DNA from: Streptomyces griseus subsp. griseus
GTDB lineage: Bacteria; Actinomycetota; Actinomycetes; Streptomycetales; Streptomycetaceae
Length of the DNA stretch: 64,000 nt
NCBI RefSeq assembly: GCF_000720255.1
Contig: NZ_JOJE01000011.1
Span: 124,001 to 188,000, forward strand
Reading direction: 5' to 3'
Shown: positions 7,699 through 15,650 of the stretch, piece by piece
Position numbering within the stretch: position 1 is the first letter of the stretch
Layout of the letters: the number at the start of each line of letters is the position of its first letter
The notes under the pieces: generated by a model
What the model saw: the letters and a program-made list of their open reading frames with translations, nothing else
Told to the model about the DNA's origin: nothing
Database searches by the model: none
Made by a program: the position numbers and the translations under genes

Positions 7699-9036
7699 AT
7701 GACACAGGCTTCCGCGACCCTCAGGGCCGCCCGGCGACAGCACGATCGGGAGATCGTCGCACTGGCCGTCCCGGCCTTCGGCGCGCTCGTCGCCGAGCCC
7801 CTCTTCGTCATGGCCGACAGCGCGATCGTGGGCCACCTGGGTACGGCACAGCTTGCTGGACTCGCTGTCGCTTCCGCCCTCCTCACGACCGCCGTCAGCA
7901 TCTTCGTGTTCCTGGCCTACGCCACCACCGCGGGCGTCGCCCGACGGGTGGGCGCCGGCGAACTCCAGGGAGCAATCCGTCAGGGCATGGACGGCATCTG
8001 GCTGGCGTTGTTGCTCGGAGCCGCCGTCATCGCCGTCGTCCTGCCCACCGCACCCACTCTTGTCGAACTCTTCGGCGCCTCGGACACGGCCACTCCGTAC
8101 GCGACCACCTACCTGCGCATCTCGGCCCTCGGCATCCCCGCCATGCTGGTGGTGCTCGCCGCGACCGGCGTGCTGCGGGGCCTTCAGGACACAAAGACCC
8201 CGTTGTATGTCGCCATCGCCGGTTTCATCGCCAACGCCGCCCTCAACGTCGGCCTGGTCTACGGCGCGGACCTCGGCATCGCCGGCTCCGCCTGGGGCAC
8301 TGTCATCGCTCAGGTCGGCATGGCCGCCGTGTACCTCGCGGTGGTGGTCCGCGGTGCCCGACGGCACGGCGCGTCGCTGCGCCCCCATGCCGCTGGGATC
8401 AGGGCCTCCGCACAGGCTGGTGCGCCGCTGCTGGTCCGTACGCTGTCCTTGCGGGCCATCCTGATGATCGCCACGGCTGTCGCCGCCCGCCTCGGGGACG
8501 CCGACATCGCGGCCCACCAGATCATCCTGTCCCTGTGGAGCCTGCTCGCCTTCGCGCTGGACGCCATCGCCATCGCTGGACAGGCCATCATCGGCCGCTG
8601 TCTCGGCGCCGAGGACGTCCAGGGAGCCCGCGACGCCTGCCGCCGCATGGTGGAGTGGGGCATCGCCGTGGGGACCGCCCTCGGTCTCCTGGTGGTGATC
8701 ACCCGGCCGGTCTTCCTGGCGCTGTTCACCAACGATTCCGTGGTCAAGGACACCGCCCTGCCGGCTCTGGTGATCGTGGCCGTCTCCCAGCCGATCTGCG
8801 GTGTCGTCTTCGTTCTGGACGGCGTTCTGATGGGCGCGGGCGACGGACCGTATCTGGCCTGGGCGATGCTGCTCACACTGGCGGTCTTCACGCCGGTCGC
8901 CCTGCTCGTTCCCGTCCTGGGCGGCGGTCTGACCGCTGTCTGGGGGGCCATGACATTGATGATGACCGTGCGGATGCTCACCCTGTGGGTACGTACCCGG
9001 TCGGGTCGATGGCTGGTGACGGGTGCGACGCGCTGA
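7699..9036 (+). CDS. MATE family multidrug efflux transporter
   Basis: The 445-residue protein has 12 predicted membrane segments in two halves, the MATE arrangement. Typical stretches include P-A-F-G-A-L-V-A-E-P-L-F near the first helix and the D-T-K-T-P-L-Y loop after the fifth. These are H+- or Na+-coupled antiporters exporting cationic drugs or metabolites; the substrate is unknown. The ATG at 7699 sits only 7 nt after a TAGATT -10 element (7686-7691), with no ribosome binding site, so the message is probably leaderless. It is divergent from dnaB, as in other Streptomyces, and convergent with rplI. Confidence 0.92.
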   Translation: MTQASATLRAARRQHDREIVALAVPAFGALVAEPLFVMADSAIVGHLGTAQLAGLAVASALLTTAVSIFVFLAYATTAGVARRVGAGELQGAIRQGMDGIWLALLLGAAVIAVVLPTAPTLVELFGASDTATPYATTYLRISALGIPAMLVVLAATGVLRGLQDTKTPLYVAIAGFIANAALNVGLVYGADLGIAGSAWGTVIAQVGMAAVYLAVVVRGARRHGASLRPHAAGIRASAQAGAPLLVRTLSLRAILMIATAVAARLGDADIAAHQIILSLWSLLAFALDAIAIAGQAIIGRCLGAEDVQGARDACRRMVEWGIAVGTALGLLVVITRPVFLALFTNDSVVKDTALPALVIVAVSQPICGVVFVLDGVLMGAGDGPYLAWAMLLTLAVFTPVALLVPVLGGGLTAVWGAMTLMMTVRMLTLWVRTRSGRWLVTGATR

Positions 9037-9056
9037 GCGTTTCACGTGAAACGCTC
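9035..9056. other. parS: parS site in a 22-bp palindrome
   Basis: Perfect GTTTCACGTGAAAC core at 9039-9052, extended symmetrically to 9035-9056 (flanks GAGC and GCTC). It is located directly after the MATE stop codon, between convergent genes, and is paired with a second parS 4 bp downstream of core to core end. Confidence 0.9.
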
Positions 9057-9070
9057 GTTTCACGTGAAAC
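9057..9070. other. parS: parS site (second of a pair)
   Basis: Perfect GTTTCACGTGAAAC at 9057-9070, separated from the first core by 4 bp. The 18-bp centre-to-centre spacing places two ParB nucleation sites just under two helical turns apart. Confidence 0.9.
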
Positions 9071-9096
9071 ATGCGCCGCCCACCATGGCAACGCGT

Positions 9097-9128
9097 AAGG
9101 GGCCGCACCCCAGCGGGTGCGGCCCCTT
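9097..9128. terminator. Bidirectional hairpin terminator between MATE gene and rplI
   Basis: Perfect 14-bp stem, AAGGGGCCGCACCC at 9097-9110 and its complement at 9115-9128, with a CAGC loop. The A and T ends give a short T run in both directions, suiting termination of the MATE transcript and of the rpsF-rplI operon. Confidence 0.85.
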
Positions 9129-9155
9129 CTCAGCTGTTCAAGCCGAGCGCGGCGA

Positions 9156-9602
9156 TCAGGCCGCGACGACCTCGATGTTGACCTTGGCGGCAACCTCGGG
9201 GTGCAGACGCACGGACGTCACGTGGCCGCCCAGGGTCTTGATGGGCGCGCCGAGCTCGATGCGGCGCTTGTCGACCTCGGGGCCACCGGCAGCCTTGATC
9301 GCCGAGGCGATGTCGGCCGGGGTGACGGAGCCGAAGAGACGACCGGCGTCGCCGGAGCGAACGGCCAGACGGACCTTCACGCCCTCGAGCTGGGCCTTCA
9401 CAGCGTTGGCCTGCTCGATGGTCTGGATCTCGTGGATCTTGCGAGCACGACGGATCTGCTCGACGTCCTTCTCGCCACCCTTGGTCCAGCGGATCGCGAA
9501 CTTCCGCGGGATCAGGTAGTTGCGAGCGTAGCCGTCCTTGACGTCGACGACGTCGCCGGCGGCACCGAGGCCAGAGACCTCGTGGGTGAGGATGATCTTC
9601 AT
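9156..9602 (-). CDS. rplI: 50S ribosomal protein L9
   Basis: The 148-residue protein has the two-domain L9 form: N-terminal domain starting [13 protein letters not shown] with the G-Y-A-R-N-Y-L-I-P motif near residue 25-33, a long central helix, and a C-terminal rRNA-binding domain with L-F-G-S-V-T near 91-96. L9 binds 23S rRNA domain V near the L1 stalk and helps maintain frame. It is the last gene of the rpsF-ssb-rpsR-rplI operon and is followed by a strong hairpin. The ATG at 9602 sits 18 bp after rpsR, with an AAGGG ribosome binding site. Confidence 0.98.
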   Translation of the reverse strand: MKIILTHEVSGLGAAGDVVDVKDGYARNYLIPRKFAIRWTKGGEKDVEQIRRARKIHEIQTIEQANAVKAQLEGVKVRLAVRSGDAGRLFGSVTPADIASAIKAAGGPEVDKRRIELGAPIKTLGGHVTSVRLHPEVAAKVNIEVVAA

Positions 9603-9620
9603 GTTTCGGTCACCCTTCCC

Positions 9621-9857
9621 TTAGCGCGCGGTGGACGTGTAGGGCAGCAGCGCCATCTCACGGCTGTTCTTGACGGCCGTGGCGACGTCACGCTGGTGCT
9701 GCGTGCAGTTGCCGGTCACGCGGCGGGCACGGATCTTGCCGCGGTCGGAAATGAACTTCCGCAGCATGTTCGTGTCCTTGTAGTCCACGTACGTGACCTT
9801 GTCCTTGCAGAAAGCGCAGACCTTCTTCTTCGGCTTGCGCACAGGCGGCTTCGCCAT
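9621..9857 (-). CDS. rpsR: 30S ribosomal protein S18, zinc-ligand form
   Basis: A 78-residue protein with the S18 core [10 protein letters not shown] and R-R-V-T-G. Four candidate metal ligands, C14-x2-C17 and C51-x2-H54, mark it as the zinc-ribbon (C+) version; Streptomyces often also encode a zinc-free paralogue under Zur control elsewhere. S18 pairs with S6 on the small-subunit platform, which fits the linkage to rpsF. It lies between ssb and rplI in the same operon, preceded by a GGAGAAACACC ribosome binding site. Confidence 0.97.
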   Translation of the reverse strand: MAKPPVRKPKKKVCAFCKDKVTYVDYKDTNMLRKFISDRGKIRARRVTGNCTQHQRDVATAVKNSREMALLPYTSTAR

Positions 9858-9935
9858 GGTGTTTCTCCTGTGTGATCAAGAAGTTGGGGTGTGCCCCGCC
9901 TTCGACCGGCCCGGCCCGAAGACCTGGCCCGAGGC

Positions 9936-10526
9936 CTAGAAGGGGGGCTCGTCCGAGTAGCCGCCGCCACCGCCGGAGCTTCCGCCCCAGCCGCTGCCAC
10001 CGCCCTGGTTGCCACCGGCGGGAGCGCCGGTCGCCCACGGGTCGTCGGCGGGAGCGCCGCCGCCCTGCTGGCCGCCGCCGGGGCCGCCGCCCCAGCCGCC
10101 GCCACCCTGGCCGCCACCGCTACCGCCGCCGAAGCCACCGCCGCCACCCTGGCCACCGCGGCCGGTGGTCTTGGTGACCTTGGCCGTGGCGTTGCGCAGG
10201 CTGGGGCCGACTTCCTCGACGTCCAGCTCGTAGACCGTGCGCTTGACGCCCTCGCGGTCCTCGTAGGACCGCTGCTTCAGCCGGCCCTGCACGACGACGC
10301 GCATGCCTCGCTGGAGCGACTCGGCGACGTTCTCCGCCGCCTGACGCCAGACCGAGCAGGTCAGGAAGAGGCTCTCGCCGTCCTTCCACTCGTTCGTCTG
10401 GCGGTCGAAGGTGCGGGGAGTGGACGCGACACGGAACTTCGCGACCGCCGCACCGGAGGGGGTGAAGCGCAGCTCGGGGTCATCGACAAGATTGCCGATG
10501 ACCGTGATGACGGTCTCGCCTGCCAT
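9936..10526 (-). CDS. ssb: Single-stranded DNA-binding protein SSB
   Basis: A 196-residue SSB. The OB fold (residues 1 to about 115) begins with [16 protein letters not shown] and includes [10 protein letters not shown]. It is followed by a long glycine-rich linker (about 120-185) and the acidic partner-binding tip D-E-P-P-F. The protein coats single strands at the fork and recruits repair and replication partners through that tip. The glycine-rich linker is encoded by a strongly repetitive GCC/ACC-rich stretch at about 9965-10170, which may be prone to slippage. The gene is between rpsF and rpsR, as in most bacteria. Confidence 0.97.
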   Translation of the reverse strand: MAGETVITVIGNLVDDPELRFTPSGAAVAKFRVASTPRTFDRQTNEWKDGESLFLTCSVWRQAAENVAESLQRGMRVVVQGRLKQRSYEDREGVKRTVYELDVEEVGPSLRNATAKVTKTTGRGGQGGGGGFGGGSGGGQGGGGWGGGPGGGQQGGGAPADDPWATGAPAGGNQGGGSGWGGSSGGGGGYSDEPPF

Positions 10527-10595
10527 GGGGGAACCTCTCGGCGGGTTTGCTGGCTGCTTACTACTCGAATCCCGGGATCAGCTGAGCGGGAGAGC

Positions 10596-10886
10596 TCAGT
10601 GGGTCTCGGGGCGGAGGACCTTGGTCCGGAGGACCGACTCGTTCAGGTTCATCTGGCGGTCGAGCTCCTTCACGACCGCAGGCTCGGCCTGCAGGTCGAT
10701 GACCGAGTAGATGCCCTCAGGCTTCTTCTTGATCTCGTACGAGAGACGACGACGGCCCCAGGTGTCGACCTTCTCCACCTTTCCGTTGCCCTCACGGACG
10801 ACGGAGAGGAAGTTCTCGATCAGCGGGGAGACAGCGCGCTCCTCGAGATCGGGGTCGAGGATGACCATCACCTCGTAGTGACGCAT
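10596..10886 (-). CDS. rpsF: 30S ribosomal protein S6
   Basis: A 96-residue S6 with the typical start [12 protein letters not shown] and the central [10 protein letters not shown] motif. It binds S18 in the platform of the 30S subunit. First gene of the rpsF-ssb-rpsR-rplI operon. The ATG at 10886 is preceded by a near-perfect AAAGGAGGTGGG ribosome binding site; the longer upstream frame is not S6. No modified glutamate tail is present, since the protein ends P-E-T-H. Confidence 0.97.
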
Positions 10887-11173
10887 GTGGAACCCACCTC
10901 CTTTGGACTCGGCGGCCACGGTCGTTCCGTGGCAGGAGGGTTGTGATGCGTACGCAACGGTATCGGCCACCACTGACAATCGGGGGCCGCGAGCGGCGTC
11001 CCCGGGCTCGACCTGGGGAGATCCCCTGGTCCTGTCTGGGCAGACACCGGTGCAGACGGTACAGAGTACCCGCACAGCGCCTTGCGGTTGAAATCCGCCC
11101 GGTGGGACCGTCAGTCTGTACACATCGGGTGTGTATGGCGCTACGATGCGCCGCCTTCCGCAGGAGGTGCCCT

Positions 11174-11488
11174 ATGGCACAGGCATTGCGACCCAACACC
11201 GCCGGTTCCCTCTTCGCCACGGACGACAGGCCTCATCACCTCCAGGACGCGCTGCTCGCGGTGACCCTGGTGCTCGGGATCACCGCGCTCGTCACCGGGT
11301 TCTTCGACCAGCTCCATCTGCTCAGCTCCTGGACCGGTCTGGTGGGGATCGTGACGGGCGCTTCCGGGCAGTGGGTCTCGGAGACCACGCGCGAGCGCTT
11401 CGGTCTGGTTCTGGGTCTCGGTGCGTCCGGAGTCGGCTTCTTCCTCGGCATGGCGCACGGCGGTCTCTTCGGCGGCCTGTTCGGCTGA
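11174..11488 (+). CDS. Small membrane protein of unknown function
   Basis: A 104-residue protein with a short polar N-terminus and three hydrophobic segments, at about 24-44, 50-66 and 75-100; the last is very rich in glycine (G-L-F-G-G-L-F-G end). The ATG at 11174 follows an excellent AGGAGGTG ribosome binding site at 11162-11169, which supports a real gene. It is divergent from rpsF with a 287-bp gap and lies upstream of femX. I do not recognise a named family; its position between ribosomal and cell-wall genes gives no firm hint. Confidence 0.75.
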   Translation: MAQALRPNTAGSLFATDDRPHHLQDALLAVTLVLGITALVTGFFDQLHLLSSWTGLVGIVTGASGQWVSETTRERFGLVLGLGASGVGFFLGMAHGGLFGGLFG

Positions 11489-11665
11489 TCGCCGGCAGTC
11501 GTCCCTCAGGCGCCATTCGAACACCGTGGGAACACCCTGGCGGCCAACAGGCCGGGGCGAAGGTGCCGTACGCCCAGTCGGGGCGCTCGCAGGGCGCAGT
11601 AGGCTTCGCGCGAGAGCCGGAGCCCCTGAACCCATGGGGACACACCAGCCCGAGGAGCGCCCCGA

Positions 11666-12784
11666 ATGAGCCTGACCCTGAGGACCATCAGTCGCGAGCA
11701 GCATCTGGCCTACATCCAGAGCCTGCCGTCGGCGAGCCACATGCAGGTCCCGGCCTGGGCTGATGTCAAGGCGGAATGGCGTTCGGAGAACCTCGGCTGG
11801 TTCGACAAGACCGGTCAGCTCGTCGGTGCCGGTCTGGTCCTCTACCGCCAGCTGCCCAAGATCAAGCGCTACCTGGCGTACCTTCCCGAGGGCCCGGTCA
11901 TCAACTGGTATGCGCCAAATCTGACCGAGTGGCTGGAACCGATGCTCGCCCACCTCAAGCAGCAGGGCGCGTTCTCGGTGAAGATGGGCCCGCCGGTGAT
12001 CATCCGGCGCTGGGAGGCCACGTCCATCAAGGCGGGCATCCAGAACCCCGACGTGAAGCGGCTGCGCGACATCGAGGCCGACTTCATCGAGCCGCGCGCC
12101 TTCGAGGTGGCCGACAAGCTGCGCCGTATGGGCTGGCAGCAGGGCGAGGACGGCGGGGCGGGCTTCGGTGACGTCCAGCCGCGCTACGTCTACCAGGTGC
12201 CGCTGGCGAACCGCTCCCTGGAAGAGGTCCACAAGAACTTCAACCAGCTGTGGCGCCGCAACATCAAGAAGGCCGAGAAGGCCGGCGTCGAGGTCGTCCA
12301 GGGTGGCTACCACGACCTCGAGGAATGGCAGCGGCTGTACGAGATCACGGCCGTGCGCGACCACTTCCGGCCCCGCCCGCTGTCGTACTTCCAGCGCATG
12401 TGGACGGCCCTCAACACCGAGGACCCCAACCGCATGCGGCTGTACTTCGCCCGCCACAACGGTGTGAACCTGTCGGCGGCGACGATGCTGATCGTCGGCG
12501 GCCACGTCTGGTACTCGTACGGCGCCTCCGACAACATCGGCCGGGAGTTCCGCCCCTCGAACGCCATGCAGTGGCGGATGCTCCGCGACGCCTACGCGCT
12601 CGGCGCGACCGTCTACGACCTGCGCGGCATCTCCGACTCGCTCGACGAGAGCGACCACCTGTTCGGCCTGATCCAGTTCAAGGTCGGTACGGGCGGCCAG
12701 GCCGCCGAGTACCTCGGCGAGTGGGACTTCCCGCTGAACAAGCTGCTGCACAAGGCGCTCGACATCTACATGTCGCGCCGCTGA
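11666..12784 (+). CDS. femX: FemX-type peptidyltransferase (peptidoglycan interpeptide bridge)
   Basis: A 372-residue protein of the FemABX family, which adds an amino acid from aminoacyl-tRNA to the stem peptide of lipid II. In Streptomyces the LL-DAP residue carries one glycine, and the FemX homologue in this syntenic position (SCO3904 in S. coelicolor) is credited with that step. Two GNAT-like halves are visible; W-R-R-N-I-K-K-A-E-K-A-G near residues 192-203 is the conserved hinge motif, and the C-terminal part has Y-S-Y-G-A-S and A-M-Q-W. ATG at 11666, with GAGGAG upstream. It is followed after 74 bp by the alanine-racemase-like gene, probably in one operon. Confidence 0.88.
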   Translation: MSLTLRTISREQHLAYIQSLPSASHMQVPAWADVKAEWRSENLGWFDKTGQLVGAGLVLYRQLPKIKRYLAYLPEGPVINWYAPNLTEWLEPMLAHLKQQGAFSVKMGPPVIIRRWEATSIKAGIQNPDVKRLRDIEADFIEPRAFEVADKLRRMGWQQGEDGGAGFGDVQPRYVYQVPLANRSLEEVHKNFNQLWRRNIKKAEKAGVEVVQGGYHDLEEWQRLYEITAVRDHFRPRPLSYFQRMWTALNTEDPNRMRLYFARHNGVNLSAATMLIVGGHVWYSYGASDNIGREFRPSNAMQWRMLRDAYALGATVYDLRGISDSLDESDHLFGLIQFKVGTGGQAAEYLGEWDFPLNKLLHKALDIYMSRR

Positions 12785-12858
12785 GACCCTCGTCGTTCGC
12801 TTCCACAGCCTCCAACCCCAGACACCACCCCACCACGAGAAAGGTTCCAGGTCCGGCC

Positions 12859-13890
12859 ATGGCGCTCACGCTCTACGTCGACACCGCGCGCTGGCGGGCG
12901 CACCACAAGCACGTGCAGGAGCAGTTCCCCGGTCTCGTCCCGGTCTGCAAGGGCAACGGCTACGGCTTCGGACACGAGCGCCTCGCCGAGGAGGCCACGC
13001 GCCTGGGGTCGGACGTCCTCGCCGTGGGCACGACGTACGAGGCCGCGCGGATCAAGGACTGGTTCGGCGGTGACCTGCTGGTGCTGACGCCGTACCGGCG
13101 GGGCGAGGAGCCCGTGCCGCTGCCCGACCGGGTCATCCGCTCGGTGTCGTCGATCGACGGCGTCTACGGCCTCGTGGGCGCTCGTGTGGTGGTCGAGGTG
13201 ATGTCCTCGATGAAGCGGCACGGCATCAGCGAGCAGGACCTGCCGCAGCTGCACGCCGCCATAGAGAACGTCCGTCTCGAGGGCTTCGCGATCCACCTGC
13301 CGCTGGACCGGACCGACGGCTCGGACGCCGTCGAGGAGGTCATCGGCTGGATGGACCGGCTGCGCGCTGCCCGGCTGCCCCTGCACACGATGTTCGTCAG
13401 CCACCTCAAGGCGGACGAACTCGCCCGGCTCCAGCAGCAGTTCCCGCAGACCCGGTTCCGCGCCCGAATCGGCACGCGGCTGTGGCTGGGGGACCACGAC
13501 GCCACCGAGTACCGCGGTGCCGTCCTGGACGTCACACGTGTCGCCAAGGGCGACCGCTTCGGCTACCGCCAGCAGAAGGCGGCCTCGGACGGTTTCCTGG
13601 TGGTCGTGGCGGGCGGTACGTCGCACGGGGTGGGCCTGGAGGCCCCCAAGGCGCTGCACGGCGTCATGCCGCGCGCCAAGGGCGTCGCCCGCGCCGGCCT
13701 CGCCACGGTCAACCGGAACCTTTCGCCGTTCGTATGGGGCGCCAAGCAACGCTGGTTCGCCGAGCCGCCGCACATGCAGGTATCCATCCTGTTCGTGCCC
13801 ACGGACGCCCCGGAGCCGAAGGTGGGCGAGGAGTTGGTGGCCCATCTCCGGCACACCACCACCCAGTTCGACCGCATCGTGGACCGCTGA
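12859..13890 (+). CDS. PLP-dependent alanine racemase-like protein
   Basis: A 343-residue protein with an alanine-racemase N-terminal TIM-barrel. The motif V-C-K-G-N-G-Y-G-F-G at about 29-38 corresponds to the K-A-N-A-Y-G-H-G PLP-lysine site of Alr, with the lysine kept. A C-terminal beta domain follows. The catalytic tyrosine context of true Alr is not evident to me, so the reaction is uncertain; the organism should have a regular alr elsewhere. Location directly after femX, likely in the same transcript, suggests a role in cell-wall amino acid supply. A hairpin at 13922-13953 ends the unit. Confidence 0.78.
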   Translation: MALTLYVDTARWRAHHKHVQEQFPGLVPVCKGNGYGFGHERLAEEATRLGSDVLAVGTTYEAARIKDWFGGDLLVLTPYRRGEEPVPLPDRVIRSVSSIDGVYGLVGARVVVEVMSSMKRHGISEQDLPQLHAAIENVRLEGFAIHLPLDRTDGSDAVEEVIGWMDRLRAARLPLHTMFVSHLKADELARLQQQFPQTRFRARIGTRLWLGDHDATEYRGAVLDVTRVAKGDRFGYRQQKAASDGFLVVVAGGTSHGVGLEAPKALHGVMPRAKGVARAGLATVNRNLSPFVWGAKQRWFAEPPHMQVSILFVPTDAPEPKVGEELVAHLRHTTTQFDRIVDR

Positions 13891-13921
13891 GCTGCCAACG
13901 CGCGACGCCCGGAACCGACAC

Positions 13922-13953
13922 AAGGCCGTACACGGATCTGCGTGCACGGCCTT
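13922..13953. terminator. Hairpin terminator after the femX operon
   Basis: AAGGCCGT at 13922-13929 pairs with ACGGCCTT at 13946-13953, continued inwards by CACG/CGTG after one mismatch. It lies between the convergent ends of the racemase-like gene and the GT87 gene and can serve both. Confidence 0.75.
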
Positions 13954-14011
13954 TGCCGTGTCCTGCGCGGCCCCGTGCGGCCCCCGACCCCGGCCCCCAG
14001 CGCCTGTTCGC

Positions 14012-15520
14012 TCAGAGCGAACTGTCTGTCGAGGCTGCCGTGGCCCGGCTTCCCCACGCCACCTGAGGGCCCTCGGTGTGGGTCTCGTACGCGGCCTGAC
14101 GGGCGGCCGGGCCGAGGACGAACACGTCCTCCGCGCCGTCCAGCACACCGCCCGAGGGGTCGTCCTCACCGGCCCGGCGCACCACGTCGCGATCCGGCAT
14201 GAGGATGTCGCGCACGATGACGACGCACAAGTAGAGGGTCCCCGCGAGATGGGCGCCGATGGCCCAGTGGTATCCGTCGGTGGGCAGCCCCTTGTGGGCG
14301 TCCCCGCTCGTCGTGTACGCGAGGTACATCCAGATCCCCAGGAAGTACGCCACCTCGCACGCCTGCCAGATCAGGAAGTCCCGCCACTTCGGACGGGCCA
14401 GCACGGCCAGGGGGACCAGCCACAGGACGTACTGCGGCGAGTAGACCTTGTTGGTGAGGATGAACGCCGCGACGATCAGGAAGGCAAGCTGCGCGAAGCG
14501 CGGCCGGCGAGGTGCGGTGACGGTGAGGACCGCGATCCCCACACAGCACAGCAAGACCAGCGAAGTGGCCAGTGCGTTGACGGTCTGCGTGCTCAGCGGG
14601 TGGCTGGAGTTCTGGGCCAGGATCAGCCAGAAGGACCCGAAGTCGACGCCCCTCTCCTGGCTGAACGTGTAGAACTTCGACCAGCCGTCGAAGGCGAAAT
14701 ACATCACCGGCAGGTTCACCACGAGCCAGGCGACGGCCGCGCCGCCGAGGGCCCGGCCGAAGTCCCGCCACTTGCCGGCCCGCCAGCACAGCACGAACAG
14801 CGGCCCGAGCAGGAAGACCGGATAGAGCTTGGCTGCCGTGGCAAGCCCCAGGAGCACCCCGAAGGCGAGCGAGCGGCCCCGGGCCCACATCAGCATCGCG
14901 GCTGCCGTCAGGGCGACCGCCAGAAGATCCCAGTTGATCGTGGCGGTCAGCGCGAAGGCGGGCGCCAGGGCGACCAGCAGACCGTCCCAGGGACGCCGGG
15001 CGTGAGTGCGGGCCACGCAGACCGCGATGACGGCCGCGCACACCATCAGCATCCCGGCGTTGACCATCCAGTACCACTGCTCCTGGTGCTGGATGCTGCC
15101 GCTGCCAGGCGTCAGCCAGGCGGCGACCTCCATGAACACGCCGGTCAGCACCGGGTACTCGAGGTACTGCATGTCACCGGGGAGCTTGTCGAAGTACGGC
15201 ACCAGCCCGTCGGCGAAGCCACGCCCCTGGTAGAGGTGCGGGATGTCCGAGTAGCAGGCGTGGGTGTACTGCGAACTGGCGCCGAAGAACCAGGCGCCGT
15301 TGTAGCAGGGCGCCTTCTGGATGAGTCCGAGGGCGAACATCCCGATCGCCACGAGAGCGACGACCCGTACCGGGGTCCACCAGGACGCCCCCAGCAGGGC
15401 ACGCCGTCCGATGGGGCCGCCGATCACCTCACTGCCGGCCGCGGCGATCGCATCGTCCTTGGTCGGCCGCACCTGGTCCGGCTCGTGCACGCTCGCGTGC
15501 GTCGATTCTGCGCTGGGCAT
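14012..15520 (-). CDS. Glycosyltransferase family 87 membrane protein
   Basis: A 502-residue integral membrane protein with about 10-12 hydrophobic segments, a first extracytoplasmic loop containing the acidic residues and P-Y-F-D near 90-105, and the features of GT87/PimE-like polyprenol-phosphate-mannose-dependent mannosyltransferases of Actinobacteria. Such enzymes add mannose to lipids or proteins on the outer face of the membrane. The ATG at 15520 (M-P-S-A-E-S-T) was chosen; a longer start is possible at 15568. The C-terminal 60 residues are cytoplasmic-looking and charged. It is transcribed with, or after, the PBP gene on the same strand, but a hairpin and two parS sites separate them. 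Confidence 0.82.
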   Translation of the reverse strand: MPSAESTHASVHEPDQVRPTKDDAIAAAGSEVIGGPIGRRALLGASWWTPVRVVALVAIGMFALGLIQKAPCYNGAWFFGASSQYTHACYSDIPHLYQGRGFADGLVPYFDKLPGDMQYLEYPVLTGVFMEVAAWLTPGSGSIQHQEQWYWMVNAGMLMVCAAVIAVCVARTHARRPWDGLLVALAPAFALTATINWDLLAVALTAAAMLMWARGRSLAFGVLLGLATAAKLYPVFLLGPLFVLCWRAGKWRDFGRALGGAAVAWLVVNLPVMYFAFDGWSKFYTFSQERGVDFGSFWLILAQNSSHPLSTQTVNALATSLVLLCCVGIAVLTVTAPRRPRFAQLAFLIVAAFILTNKVYSPQYVLWLVPLAVLARPKWRDFLIWQACEVAYFLGIWMYLAYTTSGDAHKGLPTDGYHWAIGAHLAGTLYLCVVIVRDILMPDRDVVRRAGEDDPSGGVLDGAEDVFVLGPAARQAAYETHTEGPQVAWGSRATAASTDSSL

Positions 15521-15557
15521 GGGCCACATCCTGCCGTACATACCTAGGAATACGCCG

Positions 15558-15591
15558 AGGGCCGCCACACCTCGTGAGGTGTGACGGCCCT
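15558..15591. terminator. Hairpin terminator after the PBP gene
   Basis: Arms AGGGCCG plus CACACCTC (15558-15573) and GAGGTGTG plus CGGCCCT (15576-15591), one C-A mismatch and a 2-nt apex. Read on the minus strand it lies 60 bp beyond the PBP stop. Its outer end touches the first parS of the neighbouring pair. Confidence 0.7.
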
Positions 15592-15592
15592 T

Positions 15593-15606
15593 GTTTCACG
15601 TGAAAC
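15593..15606. other. parS: parS site (first of a pair)
   Basis: Perfect GTTTCACGTGAAAC. It lies between the PBP stop and the GT87 start, 2 bp from the terminator stem. The flanks are not symmetrical, so this is a plain 14-bp site. Confidence 0.9.
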
Positions 15607-15614
15607 GTCCGGAT

Positions 15615-15628
15615 GTTTCACGTGAAAC
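15615..15628. other. parS: parS site (second of a pair)
   Basis: Perfect GTTTCACGTGAAAC, 22 bp centre to centre from the previous site and 22 bp before the PBP stop codon. Confidence 0.9.
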
Positions 15629-15650
15629 GCCGGCGTCGGCCATTGGCCCG

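Noticed and set aside
10009..10170. Repetitive CCG/ACC stretch as a CRISPR or satellite repeat
   Set aside because: It encodes the glycine-rich linker of SSB; no regular repeat-spacer pattern.
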